Part shown: in pieces, positions 1 through 8,926 of the stretch
How positions within the stretch are numbered: position 1 is the first letter of the stretch
Layout: every line of letters begins with the position of its first letter
Assembly: GCA_014634225.1 (NCBI GenBank)
Contig: BLFN01000951.1
Span: forward strand, 581,054-598,553
DNA: 17,500 nucleotides
Direction of reading: 5' to 3'
Source: Acropora yongei
Taxonomy: Eukaryota; Cnidaria; Anthozoa; Scleractinia; Acroporidae
Position numbers and translations under genes: made by a program
Notes under the pieces: generated by a model
Told to the model about the DNA's origin: nothing
The model's input: only the letters and a program-made list of their open reading frames with translations
Database searches by the model: none

Positions 1-116
1 TTGGAAGCTATTCCAAAGTAAACTCGAACAAGATTTGCAAATTTCTCCTCGCTAAATGTAAGACCCTCTGCCGCTTCCTCGTGCATTGTTCTTTTCTTCT
101 CTTTGTCAGTTTTCAT
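1..116 (-). CDS. Possible 5' end of an unidentified gene, running off the left edge
   Basis: On the minus strand an ATG at 116-114 opens a frame that stays open to the window edge (38 codons plus two bases). It begins MKTDKEKKRTMHEEAAEGL and continues with a lysine- and glutamate-rich, then mixed hydrophobic stretch. A TGA lies in frame upstream, so this ATG is the first in its frame. Just upstream are a small uORF at 162-118 and a YY1-like motif, an arrangement seen at 5' ends of animal housekeeping genes. I do not recognise the protein. At 38 codons, chance openness cannot be excluded. The alternative reading, that this lies inside the first intron of the PAN gene just to the right, is equally possible. 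Confidence 0.25.
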   Translation of the reverse strand, partial: MKTDKEKKRTMHEEAAEGLTFSEEKFANLVRVYFGIAS

Positions 117-117
117 C

Positions 118-166
118 TTAAAGCCGTGTTGTCGCTGGAGAATTCAAAGAAACAGCGGCCATCTTG
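118..166 (-). promoter_or_regulatory. YY1-like site overlapping a 14-codon upstream ORF
   Basis: The minus strand reads CAAGATGGCCGC (166-155), close to the animal YY1 consensus CAAGATGGCGGC, which often overlaps a start codon near a transcription start. Its ATG at 162-160 starts a 14-codon frame, MAAVSLNSPATTRL, stopping with TAA at 120-118. That stop is two bases before the ATG of the longer left-edge frame. If both are on one transcript, the short frame would act as a uORF. This is a motif match only. Confidence 0.3.
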
Positions 167-641
167 GTGGAAGAGATAATTCTTTTATTGCACTCGTTTT
201 AATAGACCATTTCACACAGCGATAGTTACCCTGCTAAGCAGGTGAGGAAATGGCTTAACAGGTTTTTAGAGTTCCAGGTACGTAGGAACTGGGACATCCT
301 TTCAGCTGTTCCTTCATCCATTACGAAGCAACTGTCATTTCATCATTTTTGCACGGCAGCGTTCATCGTCACTGCATACCATTTGACACTTGCGTGCTTC
401 GTTGCCGATTCTTTAAACCGAAGTGAGATTGTGGATGACCTTGTAATGATACAAACCTTACTGTCTTTTATATGTAAATTACTTCTTTCCTGGTATCTAT
501 CATAACGAGGTCACCTTTGGCCTGGTACACAAAGTACACAACAACTGCATCAAATTCTATTTTCCGTTTTGTTTCCGTAACTCAATATGGCCGCAAACTG
601 CGCTCGTTAATCGCTAATAACCCTTAGTGTCAATTCAACAC
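167..641. other. No recognisable gene: presumed intron 1 of the left PAN gene
   Basis: This stretch lies immediately 3' (minus strand) of the PAN exon at 966-642. In gene Y the next exon follows after a 303-base intron, but no equivalent of exon 2 can be found here and the sequence does not align with gene Y's intron 1. A plus-strand frame at 242-505 opens with GTG, resembles no known family and is not supported. CAG|GTACGT on the plus strand near 277 is a good donor-like string without any associated exon. Confidence 0.4.
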
Positions 642-966
642 CTCTGTCAATGGGTCTTGTCAGATACACCCGATCAGCATCCTGAACATAATATTCTGGT
701 CTTGCTTCTTTTGTCCGGTTGTTCAACTCGCACAAATGACGACTTATGACGTAATTGACACTCTGGCAACGGATGTTGGAGGTACATAACTGACTGCAGG
801 TCAATACATTTGCAGCATTGTGTGCTTGAAACACGTGACCTCTTAACATCATGCCAGATACGGATTGTACATTTTTACACTGCAGGTTGTCTGCGCATGC
901 TTGAAGAGAAATGCAGCATGTCATGTATATTACTGCTGCGTGGTATAAGCCCCAGCTCTTGGTCAT
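642..966 (-). CDS. Gene Z exon 1: signal peptide and PAN/apple domain
   Basis: First coding exon of a secreted PAN-domain protein of the anthozoan PAN/EGF/D8C family. The chosen ATG (966-964) starts MTKSWGLYHAAVIYMTCC, a hydrophobic signal peptide ending near the CADN motif at about residue 27. The frame is open further upstream, but the homologous start in gene Y is at the same place. The PAN domain follows, with the conserved blocks LRGHVFQ, CSQLC, NIRCQSVNYV, LCELNNRTKEARP and DADRVYLTR, and an N-R-T glycosylation sequon. The exon ends in phase 1 at AGAG|GTGTTG (donor 641-640). It has exactly the length of gene Y exon 1 (325 bases) and aligns without gaps. Unlike gene Y it keeps the third PAN cysteine. 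No downstream exon is visible before the left edge, so the gene either continues outside the window or is an orphan first exon. PAN domains mediate protein or carbohydrate binding; the ligand here is unknown. Confidence 0.75.
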
Positions 967-1148
967 TTTCCAAAGAAGGAAGCGATGGACACTGCAAGAC
1001 AACATGCAAAGAAACGAAGAAAAACAAAGAAAACGGTGACACAATTTAGCACGCGAGAGAGTTTCGTACTGTCTTATTTCAACTTATTTCCGGTATTACG
1101 ACATATGTAACATAAAAATCACGTCCCAATGTAAAATTCTCATCGTAC

Positions 1149-1177
1149 CTGAAGAAGGCTGGTTTGGCCAGCCGAAA
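1149..1177 (+). other. Hammerhead-core-like hairpin
   Basis: The sequence reads CTGAAGA, one extra A, then GGCTGG, a five-base loop, CCAGCC and GAAA. This matches the CUGANGA / stem II / GAAA core order of hammerhead ribozymes, which are known in Penelope-like retroelements. The extra base before stem II, and no obvious stems I and III, make self-cleavage doubtful. It is likely a relic of a repeat element. Confidence 0.35.
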
Positions 1178-1398
1178 TATAGTACACCTACAAAAAATCA
1201 TTCTACGTTGTGTCGATTTCTGCTTCAATTTCCTTCATTGAAAACGAGAAGCCGATTAGATCACTATTGATCCAACGTACACCTGCGGGATCATCGTTCC
1301 GGTTGTTTGCTAAACGTTTTATACTTATTTCAACGTCCATGGTTGATTTAATGAGTGCAAATAATAAATGCTATTACTGCCAATCATGAATCTTCACT

Positions 1399-1426
1399 CT
1401 CATAAAGAGCTAACGCTCGAAACGTC
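1399..1426 (+). other. Second, degenerate hammerhead-core-like hairpin
   Basis: The sequence CTCATAA-A-GAGC-TAAC-GCTC-GAAA-CGTC resembles CTGATGA-N-stem-GAAA with two changed core bases. A more decayed version sits at 11192-11217 in copy B, in the homologous place. It is probably a relic of a retroelement end. Confidence 0.3.
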
Positions 1427-1639
1427 AACCCTTTTTAATATGTTTGATGCCAAAATAACGTGTTTCACTGCCCAACCGGACACTTGTCTGTGAAAAAAGG
1501 TCATCTTCTCATGTGTTATACGTCGCACCGGTATTGGAAAGTCGAGGACACTGGGAGGGAGAGCCTGCAACGGTCTGGGCTACAACTTTGTTGGGATTTA
1601 TTCCGATACGAAGTTAAGTTCTGTGCGATTTTGCTTGTT

Positions 1640-1975
1640 GAAAATCAATCACGATATAACTGCGAAAATTACTTGATTCGTCCATCAATTGCAAGTTATC
1701 GTAAATTAATCCTGGACTACATGTTTGCATTTGAATTTTCACCGAGCAATCAGTCGAAAGCTTGCAGCAAAGTGCAGATTTTTTGAAGGTAAATAGACTT
1801 GTGTCTTTGTTTAAAACAAGAGATTCCTAGTTGAAAAAAGGAGACGACTCGATCTCTCTTTGTTAACCAATTATCGCCAATAAAGTTTGCAAAGAAGATA
1901 TGATGCCCGGCACTGCATCTGACCTCCTGGAGAGCTTCAGTTGCCGTGCCGAGAAGCGGCTAATTAATATTTCGC
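1640..1975. repeat. Older partial copy of the spacer repeat
   Basis: The strings AATCAGTCGAAAGC and AGTGCAGATTTTTTG near 1745-1785 recur in diverged form at 2540-2575 and 11670-11710. The block at 1850-1975, with CTGGAGAGCTTC and the following GCGGCTAATTAAT, parallels 3140-3250 and 12275-12375. This is a compressed, more diverged copy of sequence that lies further right in the same unit. Confidence 0.5.
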
Positions 1976-2449
1976 ATTAAAATTTTAGGTTTACCTCGTT
2001 GGAAGAACCTGTGATATATTTTTTTTTTCTGTTTCGTTAGCTTGTGCTCGGTTTTGGTTATTGTTTCATAGTCTCTTAGCTCTATTGTTTTCTTTGTTTT
2101 GCGTCACCCTTGAGTTTCACAAGCTTTTTTTATTGAGGATGAGCAAAAATGTTGGGATTGTTGGGTAAATTGGCGAAAATTCTAGAACTTTCTCTGATAT
2201 TTTTGGAAACTTCCTGAGGTCTTTTAGTAGTTACTGTAGATCTAGAATAGGACAATCATAGATTTCAAAGCCAAAGCAACATGTAGGTACGGCTGCGACT
2301 GTTAAGGAGCTTAGTTAACAACATTGTCGTTGTTGAAACGACATCATCGGAATCTGTGAATAATATTTTGTCGAAGTGATTTGGCTTGTCTAAGGAGTAC
2401 AAGTAATTCTAGAATTATTAACTTGAATGGTAACTTCTTCAGTCTGTAA

Positions 2450-5400
2450 AACAGCAACATAATTCGAGAAAAAAAAGGACTTGTTTTATCGATTGTAAAT
2501 TTCTCCAGGTCCTCAGCCAATGATTATTCAGCTAAAAATCAATCGAAAGCCGAAGATAAAGTCCAGATTTTTTGGAGAAAAGAGAGATTCTGTACTTAAG
2601 AGTTGGGCATTCGCGGTTGCAGAACTGTACAATTATACAGCAAAGTTTTAAAATAATGACCCATCTTTTATACGGACATTTCTAAATACCGTACAATTTT
2701 AGTATTTGACGCTTCATTTTAAAATTGACAATTGTTGTCTTGTTCTTAAACTATATTTTTGTACAAATGATTTACCTCAGCAATCTTGACGTCGATCCGT
2801 ATTTGAAAGGCTAGAAATACCAGCTCCACTCGAGAAAAAGAGAGTGAATAGAATTGCTTAATAATGTAACAGAGCCAATCTTATTTAAACATGAGCTGTA
2901 GGTAATCAAACGAAAAACAAGGAACTTAATTAATATGAATGGCCAATCATGCGAACTGTGAAATTATGTATACAGTTTTGAAACATCACTTGCGGTATCT
3001 ATCTCAACATACTTCAGTAAAAATCATCAATTCCATTCCGGATGCTGGCGGTATCATCAAGCATTAACGTGGAAAGCATTGGTGACAAGCCAAGTTAGAT
3101 TCTTAAGCTTTTTGCTGATGAAAATATGAGATTAATCTCCTGCAGATCTCTCTGTTAAAATTAGTCGCCAAAGGAGATAGCACAGTTTCCCGGTGGTGCA
3201 GCCGACCTGCTGGAGAGCTTACCGTCTCAAAAACCGGCTAGCAAATTAATGAGAATGGACACCTTTCGGCTAGATTGCTTGATAATTTAATAATAGGACT
3301 GAGTGGAGTCGAATTCGATCTGTAATTATACGATTGACTAACAAAATCGCACGAATCAAATTCAAGGAATATTAATTGGACCCTGAGTTAAATACACAGA
3401 AAGATTCTTTTCGCGCCAACCTCTTTGCTTGACTCCCCATGCGAATACTTTGCTATTTGCGTATTTTCACGTTGTTATTCGTGTCTCTTAGGAGTTCTCC
3501 TACATTTATATTCGTTCTCAATTCACTAAATATTAACTTGATAATGACGTTACGCGAACTTCGAAACGTTGTATTTTAAACTTTTTACCAAGATATAGTA
3601 TTTAAGAGATAACATGATCTTGACAATTTATGTGCTTCTTGCTAATTTGTTCAAGACGCCTAAACAAAGTTAATTGTCCCGTTTAAGAATTCCTATCCGG
3701 AATGATAATATTATCCACTCAAAATGACTAACGAAAAACATAAGAAAATTAATCTAACTGGGATTAAGACAGGTCTTTATTCAATCAATAATTGCGTCTC
3801 CAAGAATCACGTTATCCCAAAGTGACCATAGCAATGCTGATAATTGAGTAAACAATATGCAATTCTCCACTGACAAGTCAAACATTTCAACAATTTCTCA
3901 ATTTTTTTCCAAAACCTGATCGTCGATTCTTTCACCTAAATCAAGGCTAACAATAATTTAAATTTATACTGTTGCTGTTCTAGGTCGACCCAAACAAAGT
4001 TCTAAACGCCTTCAAAACGAAACAATTCTGTAAACATTGGGACCTTAAAATTATGACATCTTCAGTTTCCACAAGAGAATAAAATATAGTTACATGGATC
4101 GATGTTTTCTTTCCATTTCCAAACCACTTAATCTAATTCTGGGATATGTAGCTCTCATTTTGCAACCCAGATTTCTTAATAGTGCTTCACTTTTTGCAAG
4201 AGGTTTCATGCATTTCTTTACTGTACCGTAGTCTGTAAAGCAACAACATGAAGTTTTGAGGACAACGCCAATAGCGAACATTCAAGTTTTGGTTTCTGTT
4301 TATATTCCAAAAACATTTCTCCATTTTCTACAACGCGGGAGTTAGGAGATGAAATAATTGTGAAAGGCAAACTTTTGCAAAACAAGAAACAAATTCTAGA
4401 AATTTTGCATTACTAGTGAACACTCCAGCCACTTCTAAGTGTCACGCTCACGCGATCAGGAGATGGATTTTCATTTCGAATCTAAAGTACCTTGGGTACA
4501 GAAACATCTCTATGAATTTCGAACTACCGCCAGATAACAGACTCTATTTGCATAATCTGGAACTCACCAGAAACAATGATCCTATTGTCTTCCAATCGAT
4601 AGCATTCTAAAGATCTAGTGACGACAAGTAAATCAAGTCTTCTGGCTGCCTGTGCCCTGCTCCAAGTGGAAGAACTCGAGATAAGAGTTGTTAGTTTGTG
4701 GGTCCCAAGTCTGAAACAGCGTTTGCCTCACGCCATTTTGACAACGGAGCAGTGCATGGGACTCAAAATTCAATTGCCCGCAGCAAAGACCTGAAACCAA
4801 ATGAAAAAAAAATTATCCACGTATCACCTGTCGATTTGCGGTCAGTTTACCGGCACATTTTTATTAAAACGTCTTTATTGCCTAACAAGCATGCAACCTC
4901 CCATAACTGAACCCTTTTCCGAAATAACTAGATTTGCAGGTACAGAGAAAGGATTGCAGTGTAGATTCTGATAGATGACGTTATCATCACAGATTCCCAT
5001 TGAGCTCTTGCATTCGTGTGCGTTTAGAAACAATTTAGCAACATAACAACAGAAGGTATGATTCCAGTTCAAAGGAATAATACAAAGTTAAACACTCGTC
5101 TCTTCTCTCTGATTTGCGTTTCTCCTTCCGGACAATGATTTGCAACGCACCACCTCTATCGTTGATCTAAAACGTTGAAACAGCTGTCCATGGCTGCCAC
5201 TCCCTAGCGTGATTTCGGTGCATGCGCATTCCTCAAACACTAGCTGGCTCTGACCTTTCTTGTGGGTACCGAGGTCCACGTTGTATATATAATTCATTCA
5301 TCCTTTTTTATACCTAAGTGATTATTGTAGCTTCTTGATTGACCTTTGTGTAGCGCGAAAAGTTAGCTGCATGATAAATGGTCCACAGCCATCGACAGGA

Positions 5401-5535
5401 CAAAGCAAGGATTTCAAGTTTCACGTCGTCTGAGTTTCAAAAAAATTAGAAAAAAAAAAAGCCATGGGGTAAAGGCAAAGCAGTTTACCCTTAGACAGAA
5501 CATTACGTGTAAGGTTAGTTACACACAAACTTCAC
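2450..5535. repeat. Duplicated spacer, copy A (matches 11578-14790)
   Basis: This roughly 3-kb block aligns almost throughout with 11578-14790, at an offset drifting from about 9.13 to 9.25 kb. Shared landmarks include ATTCCGGATGCTGGCG (near 3034 and 12143), TTGCTTGACTCCCC (near 3426 and 12549), GATCGATGTTTTCT (4098 and 13349) and CAGTTTACCC (5481 and 14731). No exon can be recognised on either strand. The small frames inside it (4090-4281 minus, 4416-4610 plus, 4698-5297) show no known domain. The block is best read as intergenic sequence carried along in the gene duplication. Confidence 0.7.
2740..3060. repeat. Three-copy spacer repeat, copy 1
   Basis: This stretch is present again at 11860-12165 (the tandem duplicate) and, more diverged, at 5990-6340. 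Shared anchors include CTCAGCAATCTTGA(C/A)GTCGATC, GAGTGAATAGAATTGCT and CTTCAGTAAAAAT. Confidence 0.5.
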
Positions 5536-5539
5536 GTAC

Positions 5540-6370
5540 TTATCATAATTATGCGATAGATATCTTATACCCTTAAACGCCAAAGAGAAAGAAGTTGTTG
5601 TTAGTGAAATGCATACACGGTGCGAGCGAAGGATGATCATTGTTGGGAATAAAGGATAAATTAATTTTATTATAGGCTCGGCCTATCAGCGAAGTAACTT
5701 TTTAGTGCAGAATTAACATTGAGTTATAACTGTTGGAGAATCGGTATTTGTAACACCCTGATAAATAGAGGCACCGCCTTTGGAAGTATTGGAACAAAAT
5801 AATATACATATTTTAATATCTGACTGTTTGATCAGCCCTGCTTTTTCTCAATTGTAATCGAAAATGTACTGCTTATCAGATTCTTTGCCAGTATCCAGTG
5901 ATCCTTGCTAACATGTTTTGGTTAAGAAAATGAAAGTAGGCATTACATTGAAAACTTGGATTAAAGACCACACGATCGAAATGTTATAAAAACAAAATTT
6001 CTGTGTTATGTTTTGTTCTTAAATTCATTCTTTTCGTACAAAGGATTAACCTCAACAATCTTGAAGTCGATCAGGACTAGTATTCGAGAGGTTAGGAGTA
6101 TTCCACACCAGAAACAGAGTAAATAGAATTGCTCAGTAATGTAACGGAGACAATATCTAAATCAAAGTGCAGCTGTAGGCAATCGAACGAAAAGCAATGA
6201 AATTATTAATGAATTTAGCCAGTCTCGCGGCTTATGAAATTATTCACAAGGAATCTAAATTAACAACGCGTGGCCTCTATGTCAAACTAATGTTTCAGTA
6301 AAAATCCTCAAGTCAGTTTAATATTCTGGCATTAGTGATCAACCAGTATCTTCGATATTTACAAGGATAT
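5540..6370. other. Copy-A-specific spacer with no gene
   Basis: This segment replaces the equivalent 14790-15780 of copy B and does not align with it. No gene is seen. Its right part (5990-6340) is a third copy of the spacer repeat at 2740-3060. Confidence 0.45.
5990..6340. repeat. Three-copy spacer repeat, diverged third copy
   Basis: The stretch CTCAACAATCTTGAAGTCGA near 6050, AGTAAATAGAATTGCT near 6117 and GTTTCAGTAAAAAT near 6292 follow the same order and spacing as in 2740-3060. It is more diverged than copies 1 and 2 are from each other, so it is an older duplication. Confidence 0.5.
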
Positions 6371-6439
6371 TTATATGGATATGACTTAATACTACATATT
6401 GAGCCGAGTGGATTAAAGGGATCTATCTTCTATGGTCTA

Positions 6440-6507
6440 CATTTACATTTACCACTATACCAGCACGCCCTCTATACGAGGCTTATGTACTCGAAGTCAA
6501 TTTTGAT

Positions 6508-6549
<42 letters not shown>

Positions 6550-6550
6550 A

Positions 6551-6593
<43 letters not shown>

Positions 6594-6642
6594 AGAGGTG
6601 GAAGACGTGATAGATGTTCACAACGCCAGCCTGACTTCCCTA
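6440..6642. mobile_element. About 200-bp insertion in copy A, absent from copy B
   Basis: Copy A reads ...TATGGTCTA, then about 203 bases, then GGGGCCGA. Copy B reads TATGGTGTAGGGCCGA uninterrupted at 15827-15841. CTA occurs at both ends (6437-6439 and 6640-6642), like a 3-base target duplication. The insert contains a direct repeat GGAGGAAACC (about 6513 and 6532) and CTCGAAGTCAA twice (about 6490 and 6540). No terminal inverted repeats or coding capacity are evident. It is likely a short nonautonomous element of unknown class. Confidence 0.5.
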
Positions 6643-6739
6643 GGGGCCGACATTTCTCTCCCTCCCTCCCTACCTGATGACAGGTATCTGAACCTCGCCT
6701 CCAAAAGCGATCACTGGGCCGAGGTACTGTGCTCATTTT

Positions 6740-6810
6740 CCTATCTTTATGCAAATAACGTGTTCTCGGTACTCTCTCTTGCGCATGCGCAAGTTTCCTA
6801 GAACCAATTA
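6740..6810. promoter_or_regulatory. Octamer plus palindromic NRF1-type site, copy A
   Basis: An exact octamer ATGCAAAT (6749-6756), a 14-base palindrome TTGCGCATGCGCAA (6779-6792, an NRF1-type site) and a CCAAT string near 6803 sit within 70 bases, in a locally GC-richer segment. The same order is kept in copy B. No start codon or exon of a downstream gene is recognised on either strand. Confidence 0.35.
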
Positions 6811-7522
6811 ATTCTTTCCCCCCATCTCCAGAATATTTGGAAAATCACAGTTTCTCTTCTTTTTCAAAATATTGTAATTTCTCGTACATTTGTTGTATTG
6901 TGCGTGTGTGCCTTTAAGGTTTGTTTTTTTTTGCATTGACAAATTAGTTCTCCAGTTTACTAATACCCACATAGCCAAGATCTCGGTAGTTTTTCGTATG
7001 TTTTTGGTATTTTGAAGATTAAGCCCAAAACAGGCCATGTTGGATCATTTTTCTGACCATATCCTTTGTAAAACGGCTAATTTCGCCACTTTACAAAATC
7101 TAATCATTTTTCCAATAATGTGTGGGTATTGGAACCGATTTAATTTTTTTACATACAGCAACTCTAAACTCTTTCTGGAGATTTTCTCCACATGTTTTTG
7201 AAATTTCAAAGTTCATTCCAATAATGAGCATTTTTGCCCATTCTACCTTACGTTAGCATTTGCAAAATGTCCATGTTCTACCACTTTTTAAAATTTAGTC
7301 ATTTTTTGAAGATTAGGTATTATTTCGAGTCTTTTTATTTATTTATTTTGTTTTGCCATAGAATAACTTTAATGTGATTGAACAGTCGCTCCTTTTATGC
7401 TTTTGGGACTTTGTAGTTTAGCCCAAAGCAGCTCACTTTCGTTCTAATGCATCATATGTTTATTAATAGAGATTGTAAAGCACCGTGCAAAATTATTGTG
7501 CAAAGAATGTGCAGCAAAGACG
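6811..7522. repeat. Duplicated AT-rich spacer, copy A (matches 16035-16800)
   Basis: Closely aligned with 16035-16800, including AACATAGCCAAGATCTC versus ACATAGCCAAGATCTC and AAAATGTCCATGTTCTACCA in both. It is AT-rich with no supported gene. The frame at 6808-7038 (minus) is not conserved in copy B. Confidence 0.6.
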
Positions 7523-7528
7523 ATAGTA

Positions 7529-7848
7529 ATATATTCTCACCAGGATCATCCGCAGGCAATGCCTTAGGCTAAATAAGATATGGGAGCCTCAGCCCAAGGC
7601 GGTAAGGAGCGGGGAGCTTCGTGCGGAGTGCTGGTTCATCGCTGCGGGGAGGTGGGTGGAACGCGAAAAGGAGAATTCGTAACATCAAAAAGACTGTATG
7701 AGCTTTCATGATAAGGGAGTGGCCTTATATAAGAGTTCCTATACCACTGAGACAAATGAAGAATTGCCGCCGACTGTACGCGGTATGCTAAGGTTACATA
7801 ATCAGCGTTCTAAGGCTATTTTGTGCGGAGCCCCTAGAGAGAATAGTA
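7529..7848. mobile_element. About 320-bp insertion flanked by ATAGTA
   Basis: Relative to copy B, which has a single ATAGTA followed by GAGACC near 16799, copy A has ATAGTA at 7523-7528 and again at 7843-7848 with about 314 bases between. The insert is richer in GC than its surroundings. It contains a near-perfect 10-base inverted pair, GCCTTAGGCT (7561-7570) and AGCCCAAGGC (7591-7600), and a TATATAAG string near 7725. Ends are not TG...CA and no protein is encoded. It could be a short nonautonomous element. A deletion in copy B is the alternative, because AAGGCTATT occurs both inside the insert and in copy B. Confidence 0.45.
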
Positions 7849-7892
7849 GAGACCCGATTTCAATGTAGTTTCTTTTTTTTTCTATGTTTTCA

Positions 7893-7898
7893 TTTATT
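7893..7898 (-). terminator. Candidate polyadenylation signal of gene Y
   Basis: AATAAA on the minus strand, about 240 bases after the gene Y stop codon. The homologous sequence after gene X has AATAAA at 16897-16892, a similar distance from its stop. Motif only; A/T-rich surroundings lower its weight. Confidence 0.35.
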
Positions 7899-7966
7899 TT
7901 ATGTACTTTTTTGTTAAATTCATTTCTCTATTTTTTTTTTCTCGTATCTCAAAGGTACAGGTCTTT

Positions 7967-8037
7967 GATTGATTGATTGATTTTAATGAGGAAAACAAAA
8001 AACAAAACAAAAACAAAACAAAAAAGAAAACAAAAAA
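7967..8037. repeat. GATT microsatellite and A/C-rich low-complexity tract
   Basis: Four GATT units at about 7967-7983 are followed by an A-rich tract with interspersed C (7993-8037). It lies in the presumed 3' UTR of gene Y and corresponds to 16998-17050 in copy B. Confidence 0.8.
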
Positions 8038-8136
8038 CTGCCTTTCAGTATGACCCACCAAAGGGGATTGACTCTTAACCTTATTATTAGCTACCAGTTC
8101 CTTGCCAAAACTTTACTGGTAGTGTCCATAATCTTC

Positions 8137-8501
8137 TCAGTCGGTGCCGTAGAAACGGAGATAGCATGGACTCGCAGGGTATGTCCCATCGATGTAATAG
8201 ATATAGTACCCACTGCAGTTTTGCACTTGAATGTTGACGTGAAAATGGCAACAAATTGACCAGCTGAAACACACATGTCGTGTCACGTTACTCTCGTGCT
8301 CCTCGGGATGAGCGCCATTTAACCATCCCGTAGAGTGTGTCCCGCATCTGCGAGAAGAGATGCATGAAGTGGGCATTTGTGTTCCCGCGTCACCTTGGAA
8401 ACGAAACCATGCAGGCCCAAGAGTGTCGTCGCAAAGGAGAGGTGTATCGTCGTTTGTCACCTTTCTGTCGGCACTGTCCAATACTTGGTAGTTTTCACAT
8501 G
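8137..8501 (-). CDS. Gene Y exon 4: D8C (uromodulin/GP2/OIT3-type) domain and stop
   Basis: Last coding exon. It starts after TATATAG (acceptor 8503-8502) with CA, completing an alanine codon from the phase-1 end of exon 3. It encodes about 120 residues: CENYQVLDSADRK, then LLCDDTLGPAWFRFQGDAGT, QMPTSC, CGTHSTGWLNGAHP, VTRHVCFSW, CC, VQNCSGYYIYYIDGTYP and PCYLRF. These are the blocks of the eight-cysteine domain found before ZP domains in uromodulin, GP2 and OIT3, and often alone in cnidarian proteins. N-V-T and N-C-S sequons fit an extracellular protein. The stop TGA is at 8139-8137, at the same position as in gene X. Two oddities compared with gene X: the final cysteine (FCGTD) is tyrosine (FYGTD), and one codon is missing before the CC pair. 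Confidence 0.8.
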
Positions 8502-8504
8502 CTA

Positions 8505-8550
8505 TATAATAAAAATAATAATAATAATAATAATAGTAATAATAACAAAA
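8505..8550. repeat. AAT/ATT microsatellite at the exon 4 acceptor
   Basis: An (AAT)n tract immediately precedes exon 4 in gene orientation, where it reads as ATT repeats and serves in place of a pyrimidine tract before TATATAG|CA. Tract length changes here could affect splicing. Confidence 0.8.
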
Positions 8551-8926
8551 CGAAAAGTAATCTAATATAGAAGCCCGAAACTAGGACCGAGAGGTCTGTG
8601 GCGGGTTTGTATTTGGACAAAACATCTTAGCCCTAACGTACCCTTACTCGATACCACGAAAAAAACAAGAGGGCTGAGCATTAATGTATTGAAGTAGACG
8701 ATAAAGCACGCACCACACGTGCAGAACGTGTAAAGGGTTGTGTTTGGAACCTGTTGTCTGATACATAATCAGTTAGAGTCAATTTACTAGCAGTTCTCAA
8801 CAATTTTTCCAGTATGAGTTACAACGCAGGTTTAGCCAGGCGAAGAAAATTACTTACTTTAAGTTAACGTTTCCTTTTGTTACATATATGTCAACTCTTC
8901 CTCAGACAAATGAACGAAATACTTGC

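Larger units (their letters stand above)
1045..2440. other. Intergenic spacer of copy A with degenerate repeats
   Basis: No gene supported. The part from 1045 to about 1800 aligns with 11115-11720 upstream of gene Y exon 1, for example around 1520-1620 versus 11450-11550. It therefore belongs to the tandem duplication. It holds two hairpin motifs resembling the hammerhead ribozyme core (1149-1177 and 1399-1422). Around 1850-1975 lies a diverged copy of 3140-3250. From about 1980 to 2440 the sequence has no counterpart in copy B. A plus-strand frame at 1460-1786 has no conserved features. Confidence 0.5.

Noticed and set aside
242..505. 87-codon plus-strand frame
   Set aside because: Opens with GTG, has no recognisable domain and no homologue in copy B; chance frame in an AT-rich spacer or intron.
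810..1049. Plus-strand frame over gene Z exon 1
   Set aside because: Antisense shadow of the PAN exon.
5281..5293. TATATATAA string as a plus-strand promoter
   Set aside because: Not kept in copy B, and no exon or start follows.
7575..7660. tRNA-like A and B boxes within the 320-bp insertion (SINE)
   Set aside because: GGTTCATCGC only loosely fits a B box and no cloverleaf can be drawn; not strong enough to call.
8050..8570. Several frames on both strands over the gene Y D8C exon
   Set aside because: Shadows of exon 4; some run into the AAT microsatellite.
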